A DNA stretch of 64,000 nt. Source: CAZAPG01 sp964486935 (GTDB lineage: Bacteria > Chloroflexota > Anaerolineae > 4572-78 > J111). Made by a program: the position numbers and the translations under genes. Shown here in pieces: positions 7,366 to 15,530 of this stretch. Location of the stretch: positions 112,087 through 176,086 of the forward strand of contig CAZAPG010000010.1 in the NCBI GenBank assembly GCA_964486935.1, written 5' to 3'. The notes under the pieces are model-generated. The model worked only from the letters and a program-made list of their open reading frames with translations. It did no database searches and was not told the DNA's origin. Numbering within the stretch: the first letter of the stretch is position 1; each line of letters opens with the position of its first letter.

Positions 7366-10300
7366 CTACAGCAACGTTACCGGGTCAATATCAACCTTCC
7401 AGCCGCGAGGCAGCGGCAGCAGCGGCCGCAGCACCGAGGCCGGGTCCTGGGCGCGAACCAGCACGTGCCAGCGATACTGGTTACGCACCCGGCGCACATA
7501 GCTGGGGGTCGGCCCGATAATTTCTACCGCGGGCAGCCCCTGCCTTTCGACATGCCGGCGCAGGCGGGCAGTCAATTCCTGGGCCGCCTGCGTGCTGCGC
7601 TCCAGCCCCGGTCCCTGGTACATCAACAGGGCCACCCGTTTAAAGGGCGGGTAGCGCTGCTCGCGCCGAAAAGCCAGCTCCATTTGATAAAACCCTTCGT
7701 AATCGTGGTTGGCCGCCGCCTCGATAGCCACCTGGTCGGGGTTGTAGGATTGGACAATCACCTTGCCCCCTAGCGGGCTGCGTCCGGCCCGGCCCGCTAC
7801 CTGCATCAAAAGTTGAAACGTGCGTTCGGCGGCCCGAAAATCGGGCAGGTACAGAGCCGTATCCGCCGAGATGACTCCCACCAGCGTTACCAGCGGCAGA
7901 TCCAGCCCCTTGGCCACCATCTGCGTGCCCACCATCACATTGGCTCGCCCGGTCATAAAATGCTCTAAAAATATATGGTGACTCCCTTTTTGGCGGGTGG
8001 TGTCCCAATCCCAGCGAATGGTTTGGGCATTGGGAAACAACCGCTCCACCGCTTCTTCAACCCGCTGGGTGCCCAGCCCAAAAAAACGAATCCGGTCGCT
8101 GTGGCAGTTAGGGCAGCTTTCAACCGATTTGCTGCGGTAGCCGCAGTAATGACACACCATCAACTCGTTGCTGGCGTGGTAGGTGAGCGTAGTTTCGCAG
8201 CGCGGGCAGGTCATCACGTAGCCGCAATCGCGGCAAATCACAAAGCTGGCCGCGCCTCGCCGGTTGAGGAACAGAATTACCTGTTCATCCCGGCTTAACG
8301 CCTGGCGGATACCCTCTTGCAGCGCCCGGCTGAAAATGGTTCGATTGCCCGCCTTCAGTTCCTCGCGCAGGTCAACCACTTCAACTTTGGGCAAAGGCAG
8401 GGCCACAAATTCACTCTCCGGCGTTTCGGGCGCGGGCAGGGCAATTTCCCGGCGGCGTTTGAGTAGCGCCTGTTGCACGGCCAGGTGTTTGGTGTGGGCC
8501 AGAATCCGGTTGGGCAGATGCAGCAGCCGGTACTCGCCCCGTTCGGCCTTGCGATAAGTGACCACATCGGGCGTGGCGCTGCCCATAATAACCACAGCCT
8601 CGTTCAAGCGGCCCAACTCCAGCGCGGCATCGCGGGCGTGAAACAACGGGGCGCGGTCGCGCTCTTTATAGGCCGGTTCATGCTCCTCGTCCACCACAAT
8701 CACGCCCAAATTATGCACCGGCGCAAACAAGGCCGAGCGCGGCCCCACCACAATGGGCAGTTCGCCGGCCCGCACCCGTTCCCAGGTATCGTACCGCTCG
8801 CCCGGCGAAAGGGCCGAATGCCAGATAGCCACCCGCCCAGGAAAACGGGCCGATAGCCGCTCGACGGTTTGAGCGGCCAGGGAAATCTCCGGCACCAGCA
8901 TAATCGCCCCCTGACCCGCCCGCAGGGCGGCGGCAATGGCCCGCAGATAAATTTCGGTTTTGCCGGAGCCGGTGACGCCGTGCAGCAAAGTGGGCAGCCT
9001 GACCGGGTTTTCACGCCGCCAGGCCAGGGCGACTTCTTGCCACACGGCCTGCTGCTCCGGGGTGAGTTTGGGCGGCTGGTCGAGCGTAAAACTGCGCCCG
9101 GCCAGCGGGTCGCGCCAGCGGCGGGCTTCGCCCATGCTGATGAGGCCGGCCTCGGCCAGAGTTTTGAGGGTGTCCAGATTGGCTTCGGTTTGGGCGTAGA
9201 CCCAGCCCACCCACACCGGGCCGTCCTCGGCGGCCAGCAGGTTGAGCACGTCGGCATATTTTTTGGCCCAGCGTAATTCTACCACCGCGTCGAGCAGCTC
9301 TGAGGGCGGCAAGGCCAGGCTGATGCGCTCCGGCTCTTCAAATGGTACCACCAGCGCCTGCCGTTGCAGGGTTTCGATGATTTCCGGTTCGACATCCGTG
9401 GCGGCGATGATGTCAGCGGGCGGCGCGGGACGGCCCTGGCCGATGAGGTAGGTCATTACCTTTTGTTCCGCCGGGGAGAGGGCCAGCGAGTCTAGCTCGG
9501 CTGGGCTGCGGCGAAACTGGGGCGGCACGTCGAGCCGGGTTTGGGCGGGGATAATTTGGACCAGTTCCTTTTCGGCCAGCGCCCTGGCCGGGCTGAGAGA
9601 GCAGCCAACCTGGGCCAGCACGTCGGCCAGCGCCGGCAGCGGGTCATCTAACTCTGCCAGGTAGAGCAGAATTTCGGCCTGTTTGGAGAGGCGGCCCAGC
9701 GTGGGCAGCGCGGCCTCGATTTCGTCGGGAGGGATGAGCAGTTCGACCATGCGATCTATTTTGGGGCCAACGCGGGGTTTGGTCAGCATCGACTCGCGGC
9801 GGGCCAGCCCTTTGTTAAGCAGCAAATTGGCCGCGCCGGCGTCAACCTCGGCCAGGGGGGTGGGGCCGTTTTGGCGCAGGTAGGCGAGTAAAATGTGCTC
9901 CGGCGCAGTCAGGGGTTCGGAAGGCGCTGCGCTGGTGGCTTTGAGCACGGTTTCGGGTTTGCGGTTGGAGCCGGGCGGTAAAAAGTAGCGGATGCAGGTA
10001 GCCAGCGGGGCAATATACTCGCGTGAGAGCCAGCGGGCCAGTTGAATTTGAGCGGGCGTCAGCGCCGGCCTGGGGTCCAGAATAGCGGCGATGGGCCGCG
10101 TGTTCTCTACGGGCGAAAGGTCGCTCAGGCCAACCACCACGGCCATCAACTGCTCGGTGCGAAAAGGTACGGCCACCAGTTGGCCTGCCCGAATTTGTTC
10201 GGCCAGGTGAGGCGGAATGTGGTAGTGAAAGGTGACGGCCAGGGGGTTGTCTTCGGCCAGGTCATCCTCTTCCGGTTCCAGTTCCGGGGCGGGAATATCG

Positions 10301-10377
10301 GCATCTTCCGGGGCGTCGACAAAATCTCGCCGGGTGGGTTTGATGATGGGGCGGTCTACAACTACCTCTGCGTACAT
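7366..10377 (-). CDS. priA: Primosomal protein N' (replication restart helicase PriA)
   Basis: PriA is the 3'-5' DNA helicase that reloads the replisome at stalled forks. The N-terminal 3'-DNA-binding domain is at about residues 40-140. The Walker A motif GVTGSGKTEIYL is at about 465-476 and the Walker B/DEAH-like box DEEHEPAYKE near 562. Four zinc-binding CxxC pairs occur at about 714-760 (CRDC, CPRC, CHYC, CPNC), followed by helicase motifs V-VI (VAGRAGR) and the C-terminal domain. At 1003 aa it is longer than typical PriA (about 730-830); the extra length is an acidic N-terminal extension and an expanded winged-helix/linker region at about 150-440. The ATG directly abuts the stop of the MEMO1 gene, so the two are co-transcribed. 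Confidence 0.95.
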   Translation of the reverse strand: MYAEVVVDRPIIKPTRRDFVDAPEDADIPAPELEPEEDDLAEDNPLAVTFHYHIPPHLAEQIRAGQLVAVPFRTEQLMAVVVGLSDLSPVENTRPIAAILDPRPALTPAQIQLARWLSREYIAPLATCIRYFLPPGSNRKPETVLKATSAAPSEPLTAPEHILLAYLRQNGPTPLAEVDAGAANLLLNKGLARRESMLTKPRVGPKIDRMVELLIPPDEIEAALPTLGRLSKQAEILLYLAELDDPLPALADVLAQVGCSLSPARALAEKELVQIIPAQTRLDVPPQFRRSPAELDSLALSPAEQKVMTYLIGQGRPAPPADIIAATDVEPEIIETLQRQALVVPFEEPERISLALPPSELLDAVVELRWAKKYADVLNLLAAEDGPVWVGWVYAQTEANLDTLKTLAEAGLISMGEARRWRDPLAGRSFTLDQPPKLTPEQQAVWQEVALAWRRENPVRLPTLLHGVTGSGKTEIYLRAIAAALRAGQGAIMLVPEISLAAQTVERLSARFPGRVAIWHSALSPGERYDTWERVRAGELPIVVGPRSALFAPVHNLGVIVVDEEHEPAYKERDRAPLFHARDAALELGRLNEAVVIMGSATPDVVTYRKAERGEYRLLHLPNRILAHTKHLAVQQALLKRRREIALPAPETPESEFVALPLPKVEVVDLREELKAGNRTIFSRALQEGIRQALSRDEQVILFLNRRGAASFVICRDCGYVMTCPRCETTLTYHASNELMVCHYCGYRSKSVESCPNCHSDRIRFFGLGTQRVEEAVERLFPNAQTIRWDWDTTRQKGSHHIFLEHFMTGRANVMVGTQMVAKGLDLPLVTLVGVISADTALYLPDFRAAERTFQLLMQVAGRAGRSPLGGKVIVQSYNPDQVAIEAAANHDYEGFYQMELAFRREQRYPPFKRVALLMYQGPGLERSTQAAQELTARLRRHVERQGLPAVEIIGPTPSYVRRVRNQYRWHVLVRAQDPASVLRPLLPLPRGWKVDIDPVTLL

Positions 10378-11226
10378 TTACTTGCTAAAGGCGACGGCTG
10401 CGTAACCAACCACCTGGCTCTTGTCGGGGTAGGCGTCGGCGCTGGTGGCGTATTTGAGCAGATGGCTGTGAGTAACTCCCAGGCCCGCGCCGGCGTGAAT
10501 AACCGTGGCGATGGGCGCGCCCCCGCAGGCAAAGGGTTGTCCCTGCCGGCGTCCGGTTTTGATGTGGTTGAGCAGCCCGTCGGCATCCAGATTGATGATG
10601 AATTGCAGCGTATTTTCATCCAGCCGACGGGCGGTGGCGTCATCAAAATAGTGGCTCAAATCGCTGCTGGCGACAAGCAGGGTAGGGCCGGCCCGGCCAA
10701 TGGTCAGCGCCTCTATCAGGGCCGACCCCAACCGGCGGCACGCCTGCGGCGAGTCGACGCCCATCATCAGCGGCGCCAGTTTGAACTGCTCCAGCGCGAC
10801 CTGCAAAAACGGCAGTTCAATCTCCAGCGAGTGCTCGTTATCGGCGGGCAGCACGACCAGTTCGATTTCCGATTGCAGGGCGTCGAGCACCGGCCAGGCT
10901 ACCGGGATATCGCCCAGCGGCGTGCGCCAGCTATCGGCCTTAACGGTGGAGATTTTGCCCGGCGCGGCCCCGCGATGGTCCGGCCCCAGCAGCACCACCG
11001 TTTCAAACGCGCCGGGCGTTAGCGCGGCAAAGCCGGCCCCGGCCACGTGCCCGCTAAAAAAATGGCCGGCGTGAGGCGCTACCAGCCCCACTATGTCGGC
11101 CACCGGCGGGGCCGGGGGGGGGCTGCTCATATAATTTTGAATATCCTTTTTGAGTTGGGCCGCATTGGCGCTGTACCAGCGGCCGTCGGCGTAGTGGGGC
11201 GGGCGGACATGCAAGATTGCGCTCAT
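10378..11226 (-). CDS. MEMO1-family protein (AmmeMemoRadiSam system protein B)
   Basis: The 282-aa protein carries the family hallmarks: LVAPHAGHFFSGHVAGAGF, VVLLGPDHRG, VASSDLSHYFDD and the C-terminal AGLGVTHSHLLKYA. The conserved His and Asp residues resemble metal-binding positions of extradiol dioxygenases, to which MEMO is structurally related. In many prokaryotes MEMO sits with an AMMECR1 protein and a radical-SAM protein; neither partner is present here. It lies between the rhomboid gene (1 nt upstream) and priA (abutting) in a tight minus-strand operon, so its role could be linked to general stress or redox housekeeping. The biochemical function is not established. Confidence 0.85.
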   Translation of the reverse strand: MSAILHVRPPHYADGRWYSANAAQLKKDIQNYMSSPPPAPPVADIVGLVAPHAGHFFSGHVAGAGFAALTPGAFETVVLLGPDHRGAAPGKISTVKADSWRTPLGDIPVAWPVLDALQSEIELVVLPADNEHSLEIELPFLQVALEQFKLAPLMMGVDSPQACRRLGSALIEALTIGRAGPTLLVASSDLSHYFDDATARRLDENTLQFIINLDADGLLNHIKTGRRQGQPFACGGAPIATVIHAGAGLGVTHSHLLKYATSADAYPDKSQVVGYAAVAFSK

Positions 11227-11227
11227 T

Positions 11228-12028
11228 TTACAAACCTCCCAACCGGTTCAACCAAAACCAGATAGCGCCCTGCGTGCCAAGCACCAGCATTGCCGTCGCC
11301 AGCAGAGGAATCCAGAGGCGGTTTAACAGGGAAACTTTGTCTGTTAGCCGGGGGGCCAGGGTAAACTGGTCGACCATTTGGTAGCGGGGGGCCAGCCCGT
11401 AACCCAGCACAAAGCCGGCAATCAACCCGCCAATGTGGGCCAAATTGTCGATGCCGGGCACGGTGAAACCAAAAACCAGGTTGATGCCAATAATAAACAG
11501 AGTGCTGGTGACTCGCTGGCGGCCAAAGTGTCCAAAGGCATTGCGGTGCAGCAAAAAGTAGGCCAGGTTCATGCCGATGATACCAAAAATAGCCCCCGAT
11601 GCGCCGGCGCTAACTACCAGCGGCCCTTTGCTGGCAAAGCTGGCCAAACTGCCAAACAGCCCTGATAAAATATAAATAATCAAATAGCGGGCCGGGCCGT
11701 AGATGCGCTCCATTTCCAGGCCAAAAATAAACAGGGCGTAGGCGTTAAAGCCCAAATGCATCAGGCCAACGTGCAAAAACATCGAGGTGAACAACCGCCA
11801 GGTTTCGCCGCGCAGCAAAATGTGCTGGCCCGAATTTGCGCCAAAGTTTATCAATACCTGGGTGCTGGTTGAGCCGCCAAAAAGTTCCATCAGCAGCCAG
11901 ATGACAACAATAATGACCAGCAGCACGTAGGTAACAAAAACATTATGCAAGGGAATGGCCACGCGCTGCGCTGGCGGCGAAATTGGCGGCGGGCGGTCAA
12001 TATTATCAAAATCTGATGGATAGGTCAC
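11228..12028 (-). CDS. Rhomboid-family intramembrane serine protease
   Basis: The 266-aa protein has a short proline-rich cytoplasmic N-terminus and six or more hydrophobic helices. The catalytic serine motif GASGAIFG is at about residues 142-149, and the helix-6 histidine lies in AHIGGLIAGFVLGYG near 197. An extra C-terminal hydrophobic helix gives the bacterial 6+1 arrangement. The conserved HxxxN-like motif is seen as HVGLMHLGFNAYALF. Rhomboids cleave transmembrane segments of other membrane proteins. The start is GTG, overlapping the guanylate kinase stop in GTGA, which implies translational coupling. The substrate cannot be told from context. Confidence 0.9.
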   Translation of the reverse strand: MTYPSDFDNIDRPPPISPPAQRVAIPLHNVFVTYVLLVIIVVIWLLMELFGGSTSTQVLINFGANSGQHILLRGETWRLFTSMFLHVGLMHLGFNAYALFIFGLEMERIYGPARYLIIYILSGLFGSLASFASKGPLVVSAGASGAIFGIIGMNLAYFLLHRNAFGHFGRQRVTSTLFIIGINLVFGFTVPGIDNLAHIGGLIAGFVLGYGLAPRYQMVDQFTLAPRLTDKVSLLNRLWIPLLATAMLVLGTQGAIWFWLNRLGGL

Positions 12029-12648
12029 AAGGTTATCTCCCGTTGTTGTACCCGGCAGCGTTCGGCCCTGATAATGCAGGCGATTTTGCGGCAGGTGTCA
12101 TCCAGTTGGTCCTCCTGGTTTATGACCACGTAATCGAACATGTCCAGCCGTTTTAACTCTTGCCGGGCGGTAGCGATGCGCATTTTTAGCTGGTCCTCCG
12201 GCTCGGTTTTGCGCTGTTGGAGGCGTCGCACCAGAGCCTCCTCGGATTCGGCGGAGATGAAAATCAGTACGGCCTCCGGCACCAGCCGCCGGATGGTTTG
12301 CGCGCCCTGCACGTCGATGCGCATAATCACGTCTTTGCCGCTGGCCAGCGCCTCGCGCACCTGCTGTTTGGGAATGCCTTTGTAATCGCCGTAAACAATG
12401 GCGTATTCCAGCAGCTCATCTTCTTCAATCATTTCGGCAAAAGCGCTGGTAGAGACAAAAAAGTAGTCCTTGCCGTTAATTTCGCCGGCGCGTTGGGGGC
12501 GAGTTGTGGCCGTAACCACAAAATGAAACGGATAGCCCAACTCCTGCATCCGTTTGATGGTCATATCTTTACCTACCCCCGATGGCCCGGAAATGACGAC
12601 CAACAGGGGGGACTCTTGGTGGTTGTAAGGGTCAATTCGATGCGACAA
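12025..12648 (-). CDS. gmk: Guanylate kinase
   Basis: Guanylate kinase phosphorylates GMP to GDP with ATP. The P-loop GPSGVGKDMTIKR is near the N-terminus. The GMP-binding region follows (TTRPQRAGEINGKDYFF), then the lid and the conserved DVQGAQTIR segment. I place the start at TTG 12648 because AGGAG lies 8 nt upstream and this gives 207 aa, the usual length. The frame stays open to 12744, but that extension has no ribosome-binding site and no family similarity. The stop overlaps the rhomboid GTG start. The gene is first in the gmk-rhomboid-MEMO1-priA operon and diverges from fmdB. Confidence 0.92.
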   Translation of the reverse strand: MSHRIDPYNHQESPLLVVISGPSGVGKDMTIKRMQELGYPFHFVVTATTRPQRAGEINGKDYFFVSTSAFAEMIEEDELLEYAIVYGDYKGIPKQQVREALASGKDVIMRIDVQGAQTIRRLVPEAVLIFISAESEEALVRRLQQRKTEPEDQLKMRIATARQELKRLDMFDYVVINQEDQLDDTCRKIACIIRAERCRVQQREITL

Positions 12649-12705
12649 ATTCGCGGCTCCTGTGAAAAATAGCGTTATTCCAACCGGCGCTCTGTGGCGG
12701 GTCTG

Positions 12706-12734
12706 TTGATTTGCCTTGAAGTTGGCAGTATAAT
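12706..12734 (+). promoter_or_regulatory. Sigma-70-like promoter for the FmdB-family gene
   Basis: TTGATT (12706-12711), a 17-bp spacer and a perfect TATAAT (12729-12734) point toward the GTG start at 12770, leaving a short leader with AGGGAGG. Confidence 0.7.
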
Positions 12735-12769
12735 ACAGAAACACATCATGCCAAACAGGGAGGTGTCCG

Positions 12770-13171
12770 GTGCCAATTTATGAGTATGGCTGTTACGACT
12801 GCCGGAAACGGGTTAATGTGTTTTTTCGCAGCTTTTCAGAAGTAGAAACTAAAGCAGCAACCTGCCCGCGTTGCGGAGGGGTTAACCTTAAAAGGCTCAT
12901 TTCCAGAGTTGCGTTTGTGCGCTCAGAGGAGAGCCGGTTGGAAAACCTGGCCGACCCCAGCAGCCTGGCCGGGTTGGATGAAAATGACCCCAAATCCATT
13001 GCCCGCTGGATGCGCAAAATGAGCAGTGAGGTGGGCGAAGACCTGGGCGAAGATTTTAACGAAGTTGTTGACCGCCTGGAGGCCGGCGAAGACCCGGAGT
13101 CGATTGAAAAATCAATGCCGGAATTAGGCGGCGGCGCGGGCGGCGCAAGCGACGACTGGTTTGGAGATTAA
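12770..13171 (+). CDS. FmdB-family zinc ribbon protein
   Basis: The 133-aa protein starts with the hallmark MPIYEYGCYDC and has two CxxC knuckles (CYDC and CPRC) separated by about 23 residues, forming a small zinc ribbon. The rest is acidic, with a Gly-rich end (GGGAGGASDDWFGD). FmdB-type proteins are annotated as putative regulators but their action is not established. Translation starts at GTG with AGGGAGG 5 nt upstream. It has its own consensus promoter, diverges from gmk, and converges on tmk across a heptamer-repeat hairpin. Confidence 0.85.
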   Translation: MPIYEYGCYDCRKRVNVFFRSFSEVETKAATCPRCGGVNLKRLISRVAFVRSEESRLENLADPSSLAGLDENDPKSIARWMRKMSSEVGEDLGEDFNEVVDRLEAGEDPESIEKSMPELGGGAGGASDDWFGD

Positions 13172-13177
13172 GCAGGA

Positions 13178-13241
13178 GGGAGTATGGATTAAGGGGTAGG
13201 AAAATTAGCCTCATACTCCCTACTCCCTGCTTCCTACTCCC
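13178..13241. repeat. Heptamer array and hairpin between fmdB and tmk
   Basis: Four 7-bp units (TACTCCC, TACTCCC, TGCTTCC, TACTCCC) run from 13214 to 13241. CATACTCCC at 13212-13220 pairs with GGGAGTATG at 13178-13186. The array contains the tmk stop codon (13220-13222) and encodes the last residues of thymidylate kinase (GVGSRE). It may act as a terminator between the convergent genes. Confidence 0.75.
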
Positions 13242-13870
13242 TTCAACACCTGCTCCAATCGCTGGCAAATGGCCTGTTGAACCTGCGCCACCGAGTCCGT
13301 AGCGTTGACCACCAGCCAACGGTCCGGCTCGGCCTGAGCCATTGCCAGATAACCGGCCCGAACCCGTTGATGAAAATCAAGTTCAAGCCGGTCCATCCGG
13401 TTCCATTCTCCTTTGCCGGCGGCGCTGGCGGCAACTTTTCTGTTTAATCCCTCTTCTACATCTAAATCCAAATAAATAGTAATATGGGGTTTTAGCCCCT
13501 GGGTGGCAAACCGGGTAATCAACCGCAGCATGTCAAAATCCAGTTGACGCCCATAGCCCTGATAGGCGTAGGTGCTGTCGGCGTAGCGGTCGCACAGCAC
13601 CACGCCCCCGCGTTGCAGGTGCGGCAAAATTATCTGCTGAACCAATTGCGCCCGGCTGGCCGAATAAAGCAGAACTTCGGTTTGGGCAGCCATTTCGGTG
13701 TTGGCTACATCGTGCAGCACGGCCCGAATCTGGTTGCCTATGGGGGTGCCGCCCGGTTCGCGGGTGCAAAGCACATTGTAACCCCGGCCCTGCAAATACT
13801 CAGAAGTGAGAGCAATTTGGGTGCTTTTACCGGCCCCATCGGGGCCTTCAAAGGTAATGAACAAACTCAA
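13220..13870 (-). CDS. tmk: Thymidylate kinase
   Basis: This enzyme phosphorylates dTMP to dTDP. The 216-aa protein shows the P-loop GPDGAGKST near residue 9, the substrate-binding TREPGGTPIG, the DRYADSTYAYQGYGR motif near 94, and a C-terminal half of normal length. Translation starts at TTG 13870, with GAGG 8 nt upstream, overlapping the previous stop in TTGA, so it is coupled to the Ycf45/R3H gene. The last few codons and the stop lie in a heptamer repeat, so the C-terminal tail is repeat-derived and probably not functionally constrained. Confidence 0.93.
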   Translation of the reverse strand: MSLFITFEGPDGAGKSTQIALTSEYLQGRGYNVLCTREPGGTPIGNQIRAVLHDVANTEMAAQTEVLLYSASRAQLVQQIILPHLQRGGVVLCDRYADSTYAYQGYGRQLDFDMLRLITRFATQGLKPHITIYLDLDVEEGLNRKVAASAAGKGEWNRMDRLELDFHQRVRAGYLAMAQAEPDRWLVVNATDSVAQVQQAICQRLEQVLKGVGSRE

Positions 13871-15486
13871 GATTTATCCCTCATTTGAGCATCGCGGTAA
13901 ATCCGCACCCGCCGATACGGTTCCCGGCCCAAACTGTGAGAGATAAGGTTGGCCTGGCGAGCCATTTGATGCTGCTCGCGCCGAATTTGGGCCGATTGGG
14001 GCGACAACTCCACGCTGCGCGTCCCCGATAGCACTTTGTGAATGGCCTCCTGGGTTTCTCGCATGGCCACCGACGAGGGGTCAACCTCTTCGGCGCTCAG
14101 CGAAAAAATATCGGCCAGGGCAGTTTCCATTTGAATAACGGTGTTAGAGCGCAGCACATATACCGGCTTGCCCAGCCGTTCGGCCTGGGTAATAGGCTGC
14201 GGGTGTTTACGATAGTAGCTTTTGAGCGTCATCAGCACATCGGCGTCATCCAGGTCATCTACCAGGGTAATGGGTAGCCGCAGGGTGCGGGCGGCTTGCC
14301 GCAGCCGGTTTTGCCCCACGCCGTAGGGATAAATTTTTTTGGCCCGCAGGGTGGAGTAATCCCGGCCAAAATCGGCTGGGGTGGGCAGGCCTTGCTCTGC
14401 CCGGTAGTGGCGGTAGCCGCCATTTTTTCCTTTGGGGGGGTGGGCCTCCATATTCTCAACGGGCGGCGGTGCTTCAATTTGCACCTCGCCGGCCTCGTTG
14501 CGGTAGCGAATTTCCGGGGCCAGCGGCTTTTGGCGCAGCAGCATGTCTACCGAGCGACCCACATCGTGGTGTACGGCAAAGGTTTGCCGGTCTTGAATTT
14601 CAACCAGCACATCAAAGGTGGGCGGGGCGCGCCGTTCCAGTACCGTTTTTTGAGTGCCGCGCCGCCGCGCTTCCTCATCGGATAGGGTGACGCTGTCGAT
14701 ACCGCCCACCAGGTCGGCCAGGGTGGGGTTCATGAGCAGGTTTTCCAGGCTGATGCCGTGGGCAGTGCCGACCAGTTGCACGCCGCGCTCGGCAATGGTG
14801 CGGGCGGCTTCAGCTTCAAGCTGACGCCCAATCTCGTCGATAATGATGACTTCGGGCATGTGGTTTTCTACGGCCTCAATCATCACTTCGTGCTGTAGGG
14901 TAGGTTTGGCAACCTGCATACGCCGCGCCCGGCCAATGGCCGGATGGGGAATGTCGCCATCGCCGGCAATTTCGTTTGAGGTGTCTACAATGACCACTCG
15001 TTTCTTTTCGGCCAGAATACGGGCGGCCTCGCGCAGCAGGGTGGTTTTGCCAACGCCTGGCCGGCCCAGCAGCAGCAGGCTTTGGCCCGATTCCAGAATA
15101 TCGCGCACAATATCAACGGTGCCAAAAACAGCGCGGCCCACCCGGCAGGTGAGGCCAATGACTTTGCCTTGCCGGTTGAGAATGCCAGAGATGCGGTGCA
15201 GGGTGCGTTCGATGCCGGCGCGGTTATCGCCCATAAATTTGCCGATGCGTTGAACAACATAGTCGATATCGGCTTGAGTAATTTCTTTTTCACTCAAAAT
15301 CATTTCGTGGTCGGTAAAGCGGGCTTCGGGGTGTCGCCCCAGGTCCATCACAATTTCTATCAGTTTTTCACCTTCGTTTACGGCTTCAAGTACCTCTTGA
15401 ATGTGGGCTGGTAAAACGCGCAGCAGCGCGTCCAGGTCGTCGGTTATTTTTATTTGTTGGGTTGAAGCGTTGTTTACAGGTTCTAT
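13867..15486 (-). CDS. Ycf45/SpoIIIAA-like AAA ATPase with R3H domain
   Basis: The central ATPase has Walker A GRPGVGKTT, the nucleotide-site segment VDTSNEIAGDGDIPHPAIGRARRMQV (only part is diagnostic) and Walker B VIIIDEIG. A C-terminal R3H-like single-strand nucleic-acid-binding domain fills the last 60 or so residues. This architecture is the plastid/cyanobacterial Ycf45 type, related to SpoIIIAA ATPases; the biological role is unclear. The first canonical-type start is GTG 15351 (494 aa), but similarity-like sequence (DDLDALLRVLPAHIQEVLEAV) continues upstream in frame to an ATA at 15486 with GGAGG exactly 7 nt before it. I therefore extend the gene to 539 codons and flag a possible AUA start. 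It is coupled to tmk downstream. Confidence 0.8.
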   Translation of the reverse strand: MEPVNNASTQQIKITDDLDALLRVLPAHIQEVLEAVNEGEKLIEIVMDLGRHPEARFTDHEMILSEKEITQADIDYVVQRIGKFMGDNRAGIERTLHRISGILNRQGKVIGLTCRVGRAVFGTVDIVRDILESGQSLLLLGRPGVGKTTLLREAARILAEKKRVVIVDTSNEIAGDGDIPHPAIGRARRMQVAKPTLQHEVMIEAVENHMPEVIIIDEIGRQLEAEAARTIAERGVQLVGTAHGISLENLLMNPTLADLVGGIDSVTLSDEEARRRGTQKTVLERRAPPTFDVLVEIQDRQTFAVHHDVGRSVDMLLRQKPLAPEIRYRNEAGEVQIEAPPPVENMEAHPPKGKNGGYRHYRAEQGLPTPADFGRDYSTLRAKKIYPYGVGQNRLRQAARTLRLPITLVDDLDDADVLMTLKSYYRKHPQPITQAERLGKPVYVLRSNTVIQMETALADIFSLSAEEVDPSSVAMRETQEAIHKVLSGTRSVELSPQSAQIRREQHQMARQANLISHSLGREPYRRVRIYRDAQMRDKS

Positions 15487-15530
15487 GTTAGTACCTCCAA
15501 ACGTGTTAGCCAGCAGGAAAAAAGCTGTCG

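Noticed and set aside
10042..11022. 326-codon plus-strand frame across the priA/MEMO1 junction
   Set aside because: It crosses two well-supported minus-strand genes, has no ribosome-binding site and no recognisable domain.
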